Assembly: GCA_004009845.1 (NCBI GenBank)
Contig: RMBW01000083.1
Span: 1 to 64,000 of the forward strand
Length of the DNA: 64,000 nucleotides
Reading direction: 5' to 3'
From: Davidsoniella eucalypti
Taxonomy: Eukaryota > Ascomycota > Sordariomycetes > Microascales > Ceratocystidaceae
Part shown: piece after piece, positions 43,157 to 56,000 of the stretch
Position numbering within the stretch: the first letter of the stretch is position 1
How the letters are laid out: each line of letters starts with the position of its first letter
Notes under the pieces: generated by a model
The model's database searches: none
Seen by the model: the letters and a program-made list of their open reading frames with translations, nothing else
What the model was told of the DNA's origin: nothing
Program-made: the position numbers and the translations under genes

Positions 43157-44575
43157 TCACACTAAAATATGAGCTTGGTCTACATACAACTTCTTAGACC
43201 TCTGTTCTGGCTCGGTATCAATACTACCAAAAGGTCTCTTTCTTGATTGTGGCCGGTCTAGAATCTTTGCCATATGAAAATCAATGATCATCAGCTTCCC
43301 TGACTTGCGATCTTGTAGAATATTTCTCTCTTCAAGATCCCCATGCTCAACACCATATTCCGCCATTTGAGAAGCCATCTCTCTAAGGTAGTTGTAGCCT
43401 TCCTCCGACAGCGATGTGATAGACTCGCCAGCATAAGAAAGTAAAAGAACATGCTTATAATCATGGAGCCTTAGAGGAATTTCCATCTTCAGCATGACAC
43501 TTCCAAGACAAACAGGAATAGCAGTTCCTTGGAGTCTCCTGAACTTTGAATAAGCAAGAAGCCCTTTTCGAAGCAGCCACAAATCTTCACTCGCAATACT
43601 TTTTCCAGCAAATGTATAGCCAAATGGGTATAATGTGAGTTTGACCAAGGACCCAACAGCATCATGTTTGTTCAGATCTTCACAGCCATTGTCAAGATTA
43701 TCGTCCATTTGAATCTTGATAGCATTCAAGAACTGAGAGAAACTCAAGGGATGACGTTGGCCTTGAGTATCCTCAGTAGCTTACTGGTGAAATGGGTAAT
43801 TTGGGCAGTTTTGGTCAAGGTCCAGGCCATGGACTAAACCATAGAGACATTGCTGTGTACAGTAGCTAGAAAGGGGGGGGGCAAGCAGCTCGTGTTTGAG
43901 GCCGATGCACAAAACTGTTGCTATGTCCTCCTCTTATACTATCATCTCCATCACCACTTTCTCCGGGGGCAGTTGGATGAGCTCCGAAGCTTGAGCTTGA
44001 ACTAGAGTCTACTTCGTCTGATTCGTCATCTCCATACTTAAATGGTAGGGAACGAACTTGGGACCTCAGTTCCTGAATATTCTCTAAGCTGAGTTTTGGC
44101 TGTTCAAGTGATAGGAGCATCAGCGTCAGGATATAAGCAATTGGCGTCTGCTTGATACTTTCGATCTGCTCCTCAATCGTCTCCGTATCCTTAGGGCCAT
44201 TTACTTGGTCGAGACGTGGAATACTAGAGATATCTTCACTGGGGACAGAAAGATAGTAATTGACGGTACTAGGTGTCTTTTTGTCGATAGTCAAGAAAAT
44301 GAAAGACTTACCAGTCGTAATGTATCCATAAAGAAGGCCAGAGTTGAGCATATAATGATATATCTGTGTTATAGCACAAGCACCAAACTGAAGTACTTGA
44401 GTATCTGTTGGCCCAGCGTCATTCTAGATGCTGCGATATTGTTCCAATTCTTCAGCTTGGCTAGAGACTCTGGCTGTGAATTTCTTATTTTTACAGATGC
44501 CATGGCTAAAGATAGATTCATTCATCGAGCATCTTCTCTCTCAAGTGAATATATACTCGGCCTCATCATCATTGG
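43157..44575 (-). pseudogene. fungal protein-kinase-like gene, inactivated
   Basis: On the minus strand KNKKFTARVSS, then LLYGYITTGKSFIFLTI and VNYYLSVP, mark the N-terminal module of a repetitive fungal kinase-like family. YCTQQCLYGLV and DLDQNCPN, then LQGTAIPVCLG, HVLLLSYAGESI, the catalytic loop VEHGDLEERNIL (HGD for HRD) and IIDFHMAKI (DFH for DFG) form the kinase fold. Three lesions break it: TAG at 44424-44426, a C9-tract frameshift near 43870, and TAA at 43781-43783. Both stops are one C-to-T change from Gln codons. The N-terminus fades near the solo LTR at 44636. Substrate unknown; most relatives are uncharacterised. Confidence 0.82.
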
Positions 44576-44635
44576 TAAGTATCACCATACCATCACCACA
44601 GATGCTTTTTTTTCTACTGGGCCAAGCTTCCAAAG

Positions 44636-44862
44636 TGTATGTAAGTATACCACAGTGCAGGTATTGCCACCGTATGTGGGTCCCAGTCATGTGACCGCAT
44701 ACGGACGGCGTTTACCAGCAGAATTATGTATTCAGGCAACGGTGCGCAGGCACGGTTACCCTCACTAGAATCAACAATCACAATCATCATCATCATCAAT
44801 CTACACGTTAAGAATCAACATATGCTATTAGTAACTTAGGTGATAACCCTTGTAAATCCACA
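44636..44862 (-). repeat. solo copia LTR A, TSD CAAAG
   Basis: A 227-bp LTR related to those at 30045 and 35831, in reverse orientation. Flanked by CAAAG at 44631-44635 and 44863-44867. No internal sequence remains, so it arose by LTR-LTR recombination. Confidence 0.9.
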
Positions 44863-44961
44863 CAAAGTTTACCAGGCTACGAATATCCGGGCCCATTTAT
44901 TTTACTCGCGGTAATGTCATTCTTCGTCTCGAAAAGATTGAGTCTACTTGGCAACTGAAAT

Positions 44962-45181
44962 TGTGGGTATACAAGGGTTATCACCTAAGTTACTAATAGC
45001 ATATGTTGATTCTTAACGTGTAGATTGATGATGATGATTGTGATTGTTGATTCTAGTGAGGGTAACGGTGCCTGCGCACCGTTGTCTGAATACATAATTC
45101 TGCTGGTAAACGCCGCCCGTATGCGGTCACGTGACCGTGACCCACATACGGTGGCAATACCTGCACTGTGGTATACATACA
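44962..45181 (+). repeat. solo copia LTR B, TSD GAAAT
   Basis: A 220-bp LTR starting TGTGGGTATACA, very similar to LTR A but inverted. Flanked by GAAAT at 44957-44961 and 45182-45186. About 100 bp separates the two. Confidence 0.9.
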
Positions 45182-45186
45182 GAAAT

Positions 45187-46504
45187 AAACTAATCGGGAT
45201 ATACAAGATATATCTTTGCATTTCCACAGCAGGTAGATTATTGACTGTTTGATGTCATGATATATTCTAAAGAGGTATAGACAATGTGCTATTTCGAGGC
45301 CAGAAGGGCATCATCTTGTCGCAAATGTCAGGCTTATTACAAAGACTTTGGGGCAAATTTGATATGCGTTAACGATGATGGATTTTGCACAATAGACTGA
45401 GTACGGTGATTATGGTGGTGAATTTCCAGACTGGGACACTCATTATTGATGAGTCGCTTGTTGATGATGATGATTTTATTTATAGTCTAGAGATTTATCT
45501 AAGAGCTCCTTTTCGACTCCGGGCGAGGCCGTGTTTTCTGTCACCAATTTTCTATGTTCCTAGTATCCGGGACTGCTCAGACTAATTTCCCTTTTACAGT
45601 AGAAACACCTACTACTAGAAAATCAAATATTTGTTACACATTGTACAGAATCGCGGGGCAACTGATAGGGTTAGATAGCTAACCCACATGAACCTCACTA
45701 GATGTTTAGACCGGTGGGGAACAAACTTAACCGTGAAATTAGTCACAAGTACATATAGAAGCGTACTCCAATTCATGTCCAACAAAGGTCTATTTACTTT
45801 CATTGATACTATCGATACATTCTATATAATCAAGTTTTCTCTCTACTGTATGTCGGAAAACGTCGTATCTAGCTGAACTGATCGATTGAAGTTTCCTCCA
45901 CTTAGTGTGATAGTAGCCAAGGTTACTGTTTCGGTTAGTTAGAATAGTTACAAATGGAGCTTATCAGCACAGGCACGATTTACCGTTGCAATTTATGTAG
46001 GATCTATTGATATTGACCCCGATTTGTTCGCCTATCTACTATAGTCTAGTCGTACATATAGATCGCCGAGCAAGTTACCGGCTATACGATCAGGCCGTTC
46101 CAAGGGAACAATAACGCTAGATTTTCATAATAGTAATAGTTGCATGGTCGATAAGATAACAAACTGCCATGCTATTGTACACATGTCCAAGATAAGGCCA
46201 GAATTGAATTGTCAAAGTAAACGACGGACTGGCCAAGTCAAACGGATACACCACAACAAACTAAACAAACTACCTGCAACCAGGCTTCCTCTAAAACCTA
46301 CAGATCGCCGAATAAATCTGTCTATTTGATCGTTTTCAACCCAAAGAATCACAAACTCGCCTGATATCATCTGCCTATAAAATCGCTTCCTGTTTTTTTT
46401 TCTACAGCGGCACCCATACCGCCGCAGAAACCGTGATATCGTCGATCATTATTACGACCATTGATCCCTTCGTAGTAATCATAGTATATAGTACTACGAC
46501 CGAG
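45187..46504. other. upstream region of the Zn2Cys6 regulator gene
   Basis: No supported gene. The last 200 bp carries the regulator's leader; no clear TATA box was identified. Confidence 0.4.
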
Positions 46505-48909
46505 ATGAGTGTCTGTGTTTCTACTCTAGATAAAACTCGACCAAGCCCGCGTAGACGTCGAGAAGGCGAACTTCGAGTTCGAAGTGGATGTTGGAAATGT
46601 CGAGGTGAGCAGCCCATAGCTACACCAACTCAGGTTCCACTCGGTGAATTGAATAACTGCCATGTGTTTATAGTGGTAGCTGCTAACATTTTCCTGTCCT
46701 AATTTACTAGGGCGTCGAGTCAAGTGCCCTGGTAGGCTTGAACACTCCCTTCGGATTGATACTGAGACTTGCGCTCACCTGCATATGTCCTTTGATATCA
46801 GAGCATATGTTTGATGTTTATGTAAGCTTAATCTTGTAAACTGACACAAATATTGCGTTACAATAGAACAACGACCAATCTGTGGTCCCTGCCAACGCCT
46901 AGGTCTGGAGTGTCGCTATGAGACTCGCCTAACCTGGCAAAGGCCATCCCAGTCAGATGGTCTCACATCTGCAGCAGCTGAGATCCAGAGCTGGCTGCCA
47001 TTTGAGACCAACATCGAAGACTGGATGTTTTTGAATTCTTCTGTAGGTGATTTTGAGTTCTCTTCATCTCCAACTGACAGCCTTTCCTCGCGTTCTATGA
47101 CATCCATTGCTACGCATGCCACAGATCCAGACTTGGGCAATGATTCACAACTTGACCGCCACAGGCCAATATCATCACTTGATAATAGATGTACCTATGG
47201 TATGTTGAGTGCAGAACTGAGTGGCGTTATTGCCGATCTATCTGGTAGAAGTAATGGCATCGACAATGCCATCACCACCATCGATGCCACGACTTTAACT
47301 CCAAGACTGTCTAGAGATTATGGTGGGATGCAACTTACAATGGCACCAGTTCCATGGGACTTCGCTCAAAACGAATCATGCAATCCTAATGATGCAAGCC
47401 AAAACACGTTCACAGATTCTTTTGGAAGTGTCGAGTCAGACACCGCCTTGATATTGGGATCCTTAACACCAGGTCCCTGTGGTGCTTCCTTTGATTCCAG
47501 CACACAAGGACATTCTTCTCTTGATTCCTCTTCGAGCCAGTATGGTAACAATAGCCACGAATATGGCATGGCTCTGAGAAGTGGGCATTCCTTTAGTACT
47601 CTGCTGTTCCAACCTCAATCCTTTACATTCACGTCAGACCAAGCTCACCTTTGGGGATACTTCGAACACTTTATTACCCCACAATGCATCATGCTGAACA
47701 ACCAAGCGAACCCTTATCGAACTGTCCTGCAAAGGCTTGCTGTGATGAATCCAGATGGCCCAGTGTTTCATTCCATAATGGCTGTTTCGGCCTTGCAAAT
47801 GAGAATCTTGGACCAGAGCCAATCACCACTTCCTGTATGGGGGTATCGAAACAAAGCTCTAGGTCTACTACGAAATCAAGTTTCCTGTCTTGAGAATGGG
47901 CACAAATCATTGGACTCTGTTGAGCAGATCATGGCATCAGTTCTTTTGATGTGCTTCTTTGAGGTGAGCCGCCATCAACGTTAGTAATCATGGCAGATAT
48001 GAAGATTCTAACTATTGTATACCATAACAGATATCACATGACTGTTCTAATGCGTGGGAACTTCATGCTTCTTTTGGCAAGAAGTTTTTGCTTTCTCATA
48101 TGGACAGTGCTAGTTCATATAGCGTGTCTGACTTCCATGACTTATTCGGCTTTGCTGCCTCCTATCTCGTATCACACGACATACTTGCATTGACAGCTGG
48201 GGATTTTACGACTGGGACAACAATGCCTTTTATCAGCCAAAGTCTTCGAGGAAAGCGGCACCTCATCACCGGATATGAGGATGTAAACCAAAGCCTTACG
48301 GGATTCCCCCAGGAACTCTTGGATATAGTTGCAGCAATCAACAGTCTTGCGCTTGATCTGCCACGACTGAAATCACCTGGCTCAGGAGACGTGCAATTTA
48401 CTACAGAGCAACAAGGCGAAAGGGACCGTTTAGAGCGGAAGTTGCATCAGATTTCATACAAGATATCTCCTTGTATGTCGTCGAAATCCGCCACGCCTGA
48501 AGATTTGAGCAGTGATGGAATCCTGAGTGAAGTAGCCGAGTCGAAACGGCTAGCTAGTCTGCTCTATCTATATTCCCGAGTCGATAACTGTGGTCCCTAT
48601 CACGCTCATGTTGAAAGAATTACTACTCGTCTTCTGAGCATCATCCCGATCATATCCTTGCGCACAAATACTATCCTATGGCCTCTGTTCATAGTAGCAG
48701 TCCTTGGAATCAAGCCTGAAGCTGACGAAGACCGCAAGATTGTGCTCGCCCAATTCAATGCTTTAGTCAAGACAAGACAGCTTGGAAACGTACGAAAGGC
48801 ACTTCATGTTGTTCTTAAAGTATGGCGGGCGCGAGATTTGCGGGTGAATGAAGCTGGAATGGGATGGGAGATCTTGCGTGGGAAATTTGATACGCTTAGC
48901 TTAGCATAG
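46505..48909 (+). CDS. Zn2Cys6 transcription factor with fungal-specific domain
   Basis: Four exons, 46505-46604, 46711-46731, 46867-47963 and 48031-48909, join in phase to 698 aa. The Zn2Cys6 cluster spans residues 29-56 (C-x2-C-x6-C-x6-C-x2-C-x6-C; CWKCRGRRVKC ... CGPCQRLGLEC). It is preceded by a basic stretch (PRRRRE) and followed by a Ser-rich linker. The C-terminal two thirds resemble the Fungal_trans_2-type regulatory domain (FEHFITPQCIML, FHSIMAVSALQM, LLMCFFE, ILWPLFIVAVLGI, KVWRARD). The second exon is only 21 nt and codes the third cysteine. The start at 46505 gives the shortest plausible N-terminus; an in-frame ATG lies at 46433. It is convergent with the MFS gene 364 bp away and may control that transporter and the 5-oxoprolinase; this is inferred from position only. 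Confidence 0.9.
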
Positions 48910-49272
48910 ATAATGGTTGGGAAAAAGTAGTTGCTGATTTCTCAGCTATATGAAAGAACGACTTGCTCGATATTTCTGGTGATGCTTATATGTTAATAAA
49001 CCTTTCTTGTTAGTAAATATATAGCTGTGGCACGTATGATCCATTCTTTTACTCACATGAGTATTTATATCACGGATCGCAAGACAAATATTAAAGTTTC
49101 AAAGATTATTATTATAATTCACTAAAGCTAGAATCCAACATGTCCTGCCATCCATCTCACGCACGTCACTTGGTTACCCATACCTATATTATGGCCTGAT
49201 ATCAGATCCAACACCCCCAGCAAGCAAAAACCCACCCCAAACAACTAACTATCTAACCACATATATCCTCTT

Positions 49273-50979
49273 CTAAGTTGTGTAGCGGAAATCGGTCTGC
49301 TTGACGTCAGTCTCATCAATGAATCCATCAGTAGTTGTCTCGAGGCCCATAGGCTTGCCATGCTTCTTGTCACGGGCACGGTTCTCCCATTCGGTGACCA
49401 GCCAGTAGACTAGTAGAATTCCCATAGATGCGACATACGAAACTAGCATGGCGATGATGGCGCCGTTGTAGCGAGGAGCTTGCGTGGCGATGAAGGTTTG
49501 CGGACCAATCAGATTACCAACAGCATAACCTACTTGCACTAGGCAGAAGCACACGGCACGCTTTGTCTGACCGGCAGTGTTGGCTTGGGGAAGCGAGATT
49601 CCCACGACATAGGGTGGCCAGTAAAAGTACATTAGATAGACGCCTGTAAGCTGTGCTGCAAGATTGGCGCGTGATGTGCTGCGGACGATGGCAGTGCCGA
49701 TGATGGGGATGATGAGAGCCAGGATGGCAGTCAAGCAACGGCGTTGATGCCAGCGAGCAGCAATATAGGAGAACACCCAAGCCGAGAATGTCGCAACAAC
49801 ACCGAATGGCATGGTCAACAGACTGGCCCTTAGAGAACTGAAGCCCAAATCTTTGATGATGATGGAGCCAAAGTTGACAAGACCACCGTTGGGGATGTTG
49901 ATCATGACGTTGAAGGAGAAGATCAGCCAAATGCGGATATCTAGTAAAGCTTCCCAAACCTGCTCCCATTTCCAAGCCGAGTGGTTGGATATGCCGGTGC
50001 GGTTTGCTGCAATACGCTGAGTGGCATAGTACTTCTCAGCGGAGGTAAGGAACCGAGCGTTCATGGGGCTGTCAGGAAGCATGAAATAGATAAAGATGCT
50101 GTATAATACGTTGATAGAGCCCGTCATAAGATACAGGTATTGCCAGCGCAGCAGAGGTGCACTGGCCGGGATTTGGCCAACCAGCCAAGCAAAGAAACCG
50201 TTGAAAATAGAAGAGAAGTAGGCGAAGATGACTATAAGCCAGGTTAATATCTATTTCGATGTAACAGAAATAGTGGTTATAGATATGACATGTCAAAACT
50301 TACTAGCATTGCGGGGAGGCTGTTCAGACTTGGTGTAGAAGGCGGTCACAAGCAGTGTAAGTGAAGGCGAGATAGCACTCTCAATGAAGCCCATGAAGAA
50401 GCGCAGCGCCATGAATCCACTCCAGCTGCGGCAACCGGCGTGGAGAAGCGTCAGACACGACCATGTCAAGCTCGCAGCGCTTATGAACTTGCCAGTAGGG
50501 TAACGGTGAATCAGATACGAGGTAAATCCATATCCAGCTAGCTGACCCAGCGGCAAAACCGAGCCCAGCCAACTATACTGTTGGCCATGCATGTGGTTGT
50601 CAGTCTGGAAGCCATAGAGCGAAGCTGTGCTCATTTGGACTTTGTCAACTGCACCCAAGGTAGCAGTGAATAGCAGCTGTAAACATGTAAATGTTAGCGA
50701 GTTACACTTATATTCTCCAACATGAGGGGGAGGGGGGGTCTAGTGTACCAACGGGATCATCCACGCATCGATCTTCTTGACAATCTTGGCCTCGATCTCC
50801 GGAGTCATGGGTGGATACTCGGCACCTTGCGCAGCCAAGAACTCTACAGCTTCATCCAAGTTCGAGGCCAGGGCTGGAGACTTGGAAGAAGCTGCAATGT
50901 CGTCTGACTCGCCCATGTGCAGTGAAGCAGTGGCTTCTACAGGGACGACCGTGTCATCCGGCTTTTTCTCGATAGACAT
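49273..50979 (-). CDS. MFS transporter, Dal5/anion:cation symporter type
   Basis: Three exons, 50979-50749, 50676-50304 and 50231-49273, give 520 aa. The protein is a plasma-membrane importer of the ACS family, which in fungi carries organic anions such as allantoate, nicotinate, pantothenate and small peptides. About 75 N-terminal cytosolic residues precede the helices. Diagnostic segments are LGQLAGYGFTSYLIHRYPTGK after TM2, TLLVTAFYTKSEQPPRNA, the family loop PDSPMNARFLTSAEKYYATQR, WLIFSFNVMINIPNGG and YWPPYVVGISLPQANTAGQTKR. About 12 helices are expected. It diverges from the 5-oxoprolinase gene across 2.1 kb. Transport of 5-oxoproline (pyroglutamate) is a reasonable guess from context, not shown by sequence. 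Confidence 0.9.
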
Positions 50980-53061
50980 GATAGCTAACGAGATATGCTA
51001 AACGCAATGCTATATGGGTTATTGATTGTGTTGTTATTAATAAATGAGTAAAAAGAGGTGACGGCCTGTTCAAGATGTGTGTCTTGGTGTTTCGGTGAGG
51101 ATAAAGAAAGGAAGAGGGGAATTCTGATGTGTTTATAGATGTGATGTACTAGGACTTATATCTTGGCTTTATAGTAAATTAGATGGGGGATGATTATAGC
51201 CTAACAGTTTCTGCATGTCTATAGAATATTTAAATAGGGTATCTTGATAGATGTCTATCATGGGCATAGATTACCACGGTATATGCCCTATTCTGTATAC
51301 TTTGACAAGAGAGCTCCCCCAAGTCTTCCCATATTAAGATTGTCGAAGGCGGTATTGCTATCTTGATCGAGCTGCTAAGGCTATGAGTACTGAGGCATTC
51401 TGTAAGTGCAAAATATCATTATCTTGTTGTATCGATTCACATGGCTGGACAAGGATTATGGTAGACTAGCCCCCCACCATGACTACTTTTGGGATATTTT
51501 CTCCATTTCATGACGATGCATTGTAGAGATTGACTACTACCAAGAGAATCTAGTATGAGAAGTGAAGGCCTGGCTCGGTGATTCGTCACCCGACCTATCG
51601 GAGACAGAGAATCAAGAAAAGATGAGGTGTTTTTCTTGGTTCGATAGATGTTAACGCTATCGTTTTTTGTTATCAGTATTGGTTGTGCATAATGCCATTT
51701 TCTGTCTTCTCGTATGGGAGTACAGTAGAATGATAAAGGGGAAAATAACTCGTTATATAGGATGTACTGGTTGTCTTATCAGTTGCTATGTATGTTGTGA
51801 AAGGCCTTATGAGAAAAGCCACAGTTAAAGCAACAGTTTCAATGAACGCACTTACGCCCGTTTTGGTGAGCCTTGGTAGACTAATATCCTTAGTTTACTA
51901 CGTATATATAGTTGGTCCTGTACAGTTCTAGTGCTGGTTGTAATTAGTCACTTTTCAGTAGTGAAATCGTAGCCACGCTAGTATCTCATGGCTAGCCTTA
52001 GCGCGTCTCTTATCAAGATTCAACCTGAAAATTCAGTGTATTTGACGACGGCGTGAGTAGTTGGGCATAACAGTGGTAAAGGATTAATACGACTACGACT
52101 ACTACTACTATTACTATTGCCGCTATAAGTAGTATGTCTTTTTTGATATCCATCCGATAATTGGAAAGTGTAATCGACCATCTTCATGGGAATGTAACAA
52201 AGAGAGGCAAATATGCGTTGTATATATACATCAAGCATACGCTTGGGGCACATATAAGCCTAGGTACCCTCTACCGACTTCTTACTGTACTAGTAGCACT
52301 CCTTATGGCATAGTGACAGATCCCTCCCTCCCTCTCGGTAGATAATCCTTCGGGCCAGTTTCTCCGCAATGGGTCAGTCGTCTAGAAGACGAGAACGCCA
52401 ACACGAATGAATAGTCAGTAACTGTAGTTGATTGTGTTTATAGCAGTGGAATAAGCATCTGTGGAGAGTTTTGCCTATCTATGACTATTGTAACTTACCC
52501 CTGTTTTATCTGTAATCTATTATATTGAATGATTGAACCAAATAAAGATTGTAGCACTGAAAACCAAAGGATAAATAGCTTGTTAAAAGGGAGTTCGAAA
52601 CGAACACATCCTATGAGACGCCGAATATCTAGATACCACGTTATTAGTATCGATTAGACTTGAAGACATGCGTGTTAGTTATCATATTGTAGTGTTTCTC
52701 CAACTGGGCGCCACTATCGTATCGCAGTTGCGGTTGATGATAGTTCCAGTAGCCAGACCGAGGGACTGGTTGCATAGAACTTGATGGTGTATCTGTATTG
52801 TTAGATAGTTCGTAGGCACCGAGATCGGGTGCTGACCTCTGAATTGTAGTGTACAGTCACTTTGTCCTTAGCTCTGAGCGGATGCAACATAGTCTCAACG
52901 CGATACTGTGAGTCTCTAGAAGAAGTATATCATAATGCATTGTCGCACATGTCAGGCCATATCTTTCTCTTTCTCGCCATAGCACTCACTCACCACCATC
53001 ACCACTATCAACACAGCTATACGCCTCTCTATTCTTTATGAATATATGCTAGTCCGGCACA
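50980..53061. promoter_or_regulatory. divergent promoter region with GATA-type sites
   Basis: The 2.1 kb between transporter and 5-oxoprolinase holds no gene. On the transporter side, 270 bp before its ATG, is an inverted GATA pair, TGATAGA-TG-TCTATCA (51245-51260). Further single GATA motifs lie at about 51710 (TGATAA), 51773 (CTTATC) and 52009 (TTATCA). TATAAA on the minus strand lies near 51137-51132. These fit control by an AreA-type nitrogen regulator; function is inferred. Confidence 0.4.
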
Positions 53062-56000
53062 ATGACCGCTTCCGCCCTTCCAGCTGTGCCCCCGCATAGC
53101 GTTCGCTTTGCCATCGATCGAGGCGGTACCTTCACCGATGTGTGGGCTGCTATTCCTGGACGCGAGGACATCGTGCTGAAGCTCCTGTCTGTCGACCCAG
53201 CGAACTACAGCGATGCGCCGGCTGAGGGCATCCGTCGCGTGCTGGAGACGGTGGCTGGCGTTGCTATTCCACGCAACACTCCTATCCCAAAAGACCTGGT
53301 CCGCTCCATTCGGATGGGTACTACGGTTGCTACAAACGGTACGTTTTCCTCTGTTTCCTCCGTTCTCTCTGGCGCCTGCCGTGTTCACGCTCTTTTCACT
53401 AGTGCGATCTTGCTACGACGTCTTTGTTCTACCATAGTGGTAGTTGTACATTACTTGCTAACGCTAGACCTTCTTGGACCACAGCCCTACTGGAAAGAAA
53501 GGGAACGCGCCATGCTTTCCTCGTCACCAAGGGCTTCCGCGATCTTCTTGACATCGGCTGGCAGTCTCGCCCCCGTCTATTCGACCTCGGTATCAAGAAG
53601 CCAGAACTCCTGTATGACGAAGTGGTCGAGATCAACGAACGCATCACCGTCGAAGGCTACGATGAGGACGTCTTCAAGGACCAGCGTGCAGTTGTCCAGG
53701 AAACTCCTGGGCTCTTCGTCAAGGGCTCTACCGGGGACATGCTGCGCATTGTACACCCTCTCGATGAAGCTGAAGTCACCGAGAAGCTCACTGCTCTACG
53801 TGCCAAGGGTATCGACACCGTTGCAGTCTGCTTTGCACACTCCTATATCTATCCTGTCCACGAAGAGAAGGTTGCCGAGATTGCTACTAGACTCGGCTTT
53901 TCCCACGTGTCTATTTCGTCTGCTGTCGGCGCCAACATGATCAAAATGATCAGCCGTGGCAGCTCTGCGTCGGCAGATGCCTACCTCACTCCAGAAATCA
54001 CGCGGTACATTTCCTCTTTCGCAGCCCAGTTTGCCAACGGTGACCTGACTGGCATCGACTGCGAGTTCATGCAGAGCGACGGTGGTCTTGTTAGCCACAC
54101 TTCGTTCAGTGGCCTTCGCGGCATTCTTAGTGGCCCTGCGGGCGGTGTCGTTGGCCATGCCCGTACTTCATACGACGGCTCTGCGCCCATTGTGGGCTTT
54201 GATATGGGCGGAACCTCAACCGATGTCAGCCGCTATGGTGGCACCTTTGAGCACGTCTTTGAGGCTACTACTGCTGGCGTCAGCATCCAGACTCCCCAGC
54301 TCGATATCAACACTGTTGCGGCCGGCGGCGGCAGTATGCTCTTCTGGAGAGATGGCCTGTTCCGTGTCGGCCCAGAGAGTGCTTCGGCTCATCCCGGCCC
54401 TGCTTCTTATCGCAAGGGCGGTCCTCTGACCGTCACAGATGCAAACTTGTACCTTGGCCGCCTGATTCCAGCTTACTTCCCCACCATCTTTGGCCCCAAC
54501 GAAAACCAGCCACTCGACTATGACATCGTGGCGTCCAAGTTTGACGAGCTGACCAAGCAAATCAACAAGGACACAAACCGCGAGATGACAGCCTACGAGG
54601 TTGCTATTGGCTTCATCGATGTTGCCAACGAGGCCATGTCTCGTCCCATTCGTGCCCTGACTGAAGCTCGCGGCTTTGTCACCAGTGATCATAACCTGGC
54701 AACCTTTGGCGGAGCAGGTGGCCAACACGCCTGCGAGATCGCCTCCAAGCTTGGAACTCGCCGTATCGTCATTCACAAGTACTCCTCGATTCTAAGTGCT
54801 TACGGCATGGCTCTAGCAGAGTTGGTGCAGGAGACCCAAGAGCCTAGCTCGGAGATCTACGGCGCCGAGTCTCTTCCTCGTATCAACAAGCGTCTTGCTA
54901 CTCTTACTACCAAGGTGACATCTGGACTCAATAGCCAGGGCATTCCCACCGACAAGATTGTTCATGAGGCCTACCTCAACATGCGATACAACGGAACTGA
55001 CACCAACTTCATGATCCGGGCTCCTGCTGACGGTGATTGGTTGTCTGCTTTGGAAGCTGAGCATCTGCGTGAGCTGTCCTTCACCTTCCCTCGCACTCGC
55101 AAGGTCCATGTTGATGATATCAGAATTCGTGGCATAGGCAAAGGTGATGAAGTGACGAGTGACAACGATAAGCTTGTTCGCGAGCTTCAGAGTCTACAGT
55201 TCTCGGTTGTTTCAACTGGAGAATCCAACACAGTCAGTTTCCCTTTTATGCCCTCAGATACCTCGACAAGTAACTAACCTAATTTTGATTCTTTCAAGAC
55301 CAAAGCTTACTTCAGCGTCGGCGGACTACAAAGCACCAAGGTCTTCTTGCTCGATACGCTCGAGACTGGTTCAGTCATCGTTGGCCCAGCTATCATCATT
55401 GATAGTACCCAGACTATCGTAGTTGTCCCTGGCGCTCAAGCCAAGATTCTATCTTCTCATGTGGTCATCGACATTGCTGCTTCCGGTGTCGTTTCTGACG
55501 ATACCGGCGAGTTGGTTGCTGATCCTGTCAAGCTGTCTATCTTTGGACATCGGTTCATGTCGATTGCTGAGCAGATGGGCAAGACACTGCAAAAGACCTC
55601 CATCTCTCTTAACATCAAAGAGCGTCTTGATTTCTCTTGTGCCATCTTTGGCCCCGACGGTGATCTTGTTGCCAATGCTCCCCACGTTCCAGTGCACTTG
55701 GGAAGTATGAGTTATGCTGTCAAGTACCAACACGAACTTCACAAGGGCAAGTTGCGTCCTGGCGATGTTCTCGTATCAAACCACCCCGAGTCTGGTGGTA
55801 CCCATCTTCCAGGTCAGTACAACTGCAATATCAACTATTGAAAGCATGTGAATCTGTCCATTCTACTAACACAATACGCTTTCATCTATAGATATCACGG
55901 TCATCTCGCCCGTGTTTGAAGAGGATGGTAAATCAATCTGCTTCTATACTGCCTCGCGTGGCCACCACCTGGATATTGGAGGCTCCAAGGGCAACTCTAT

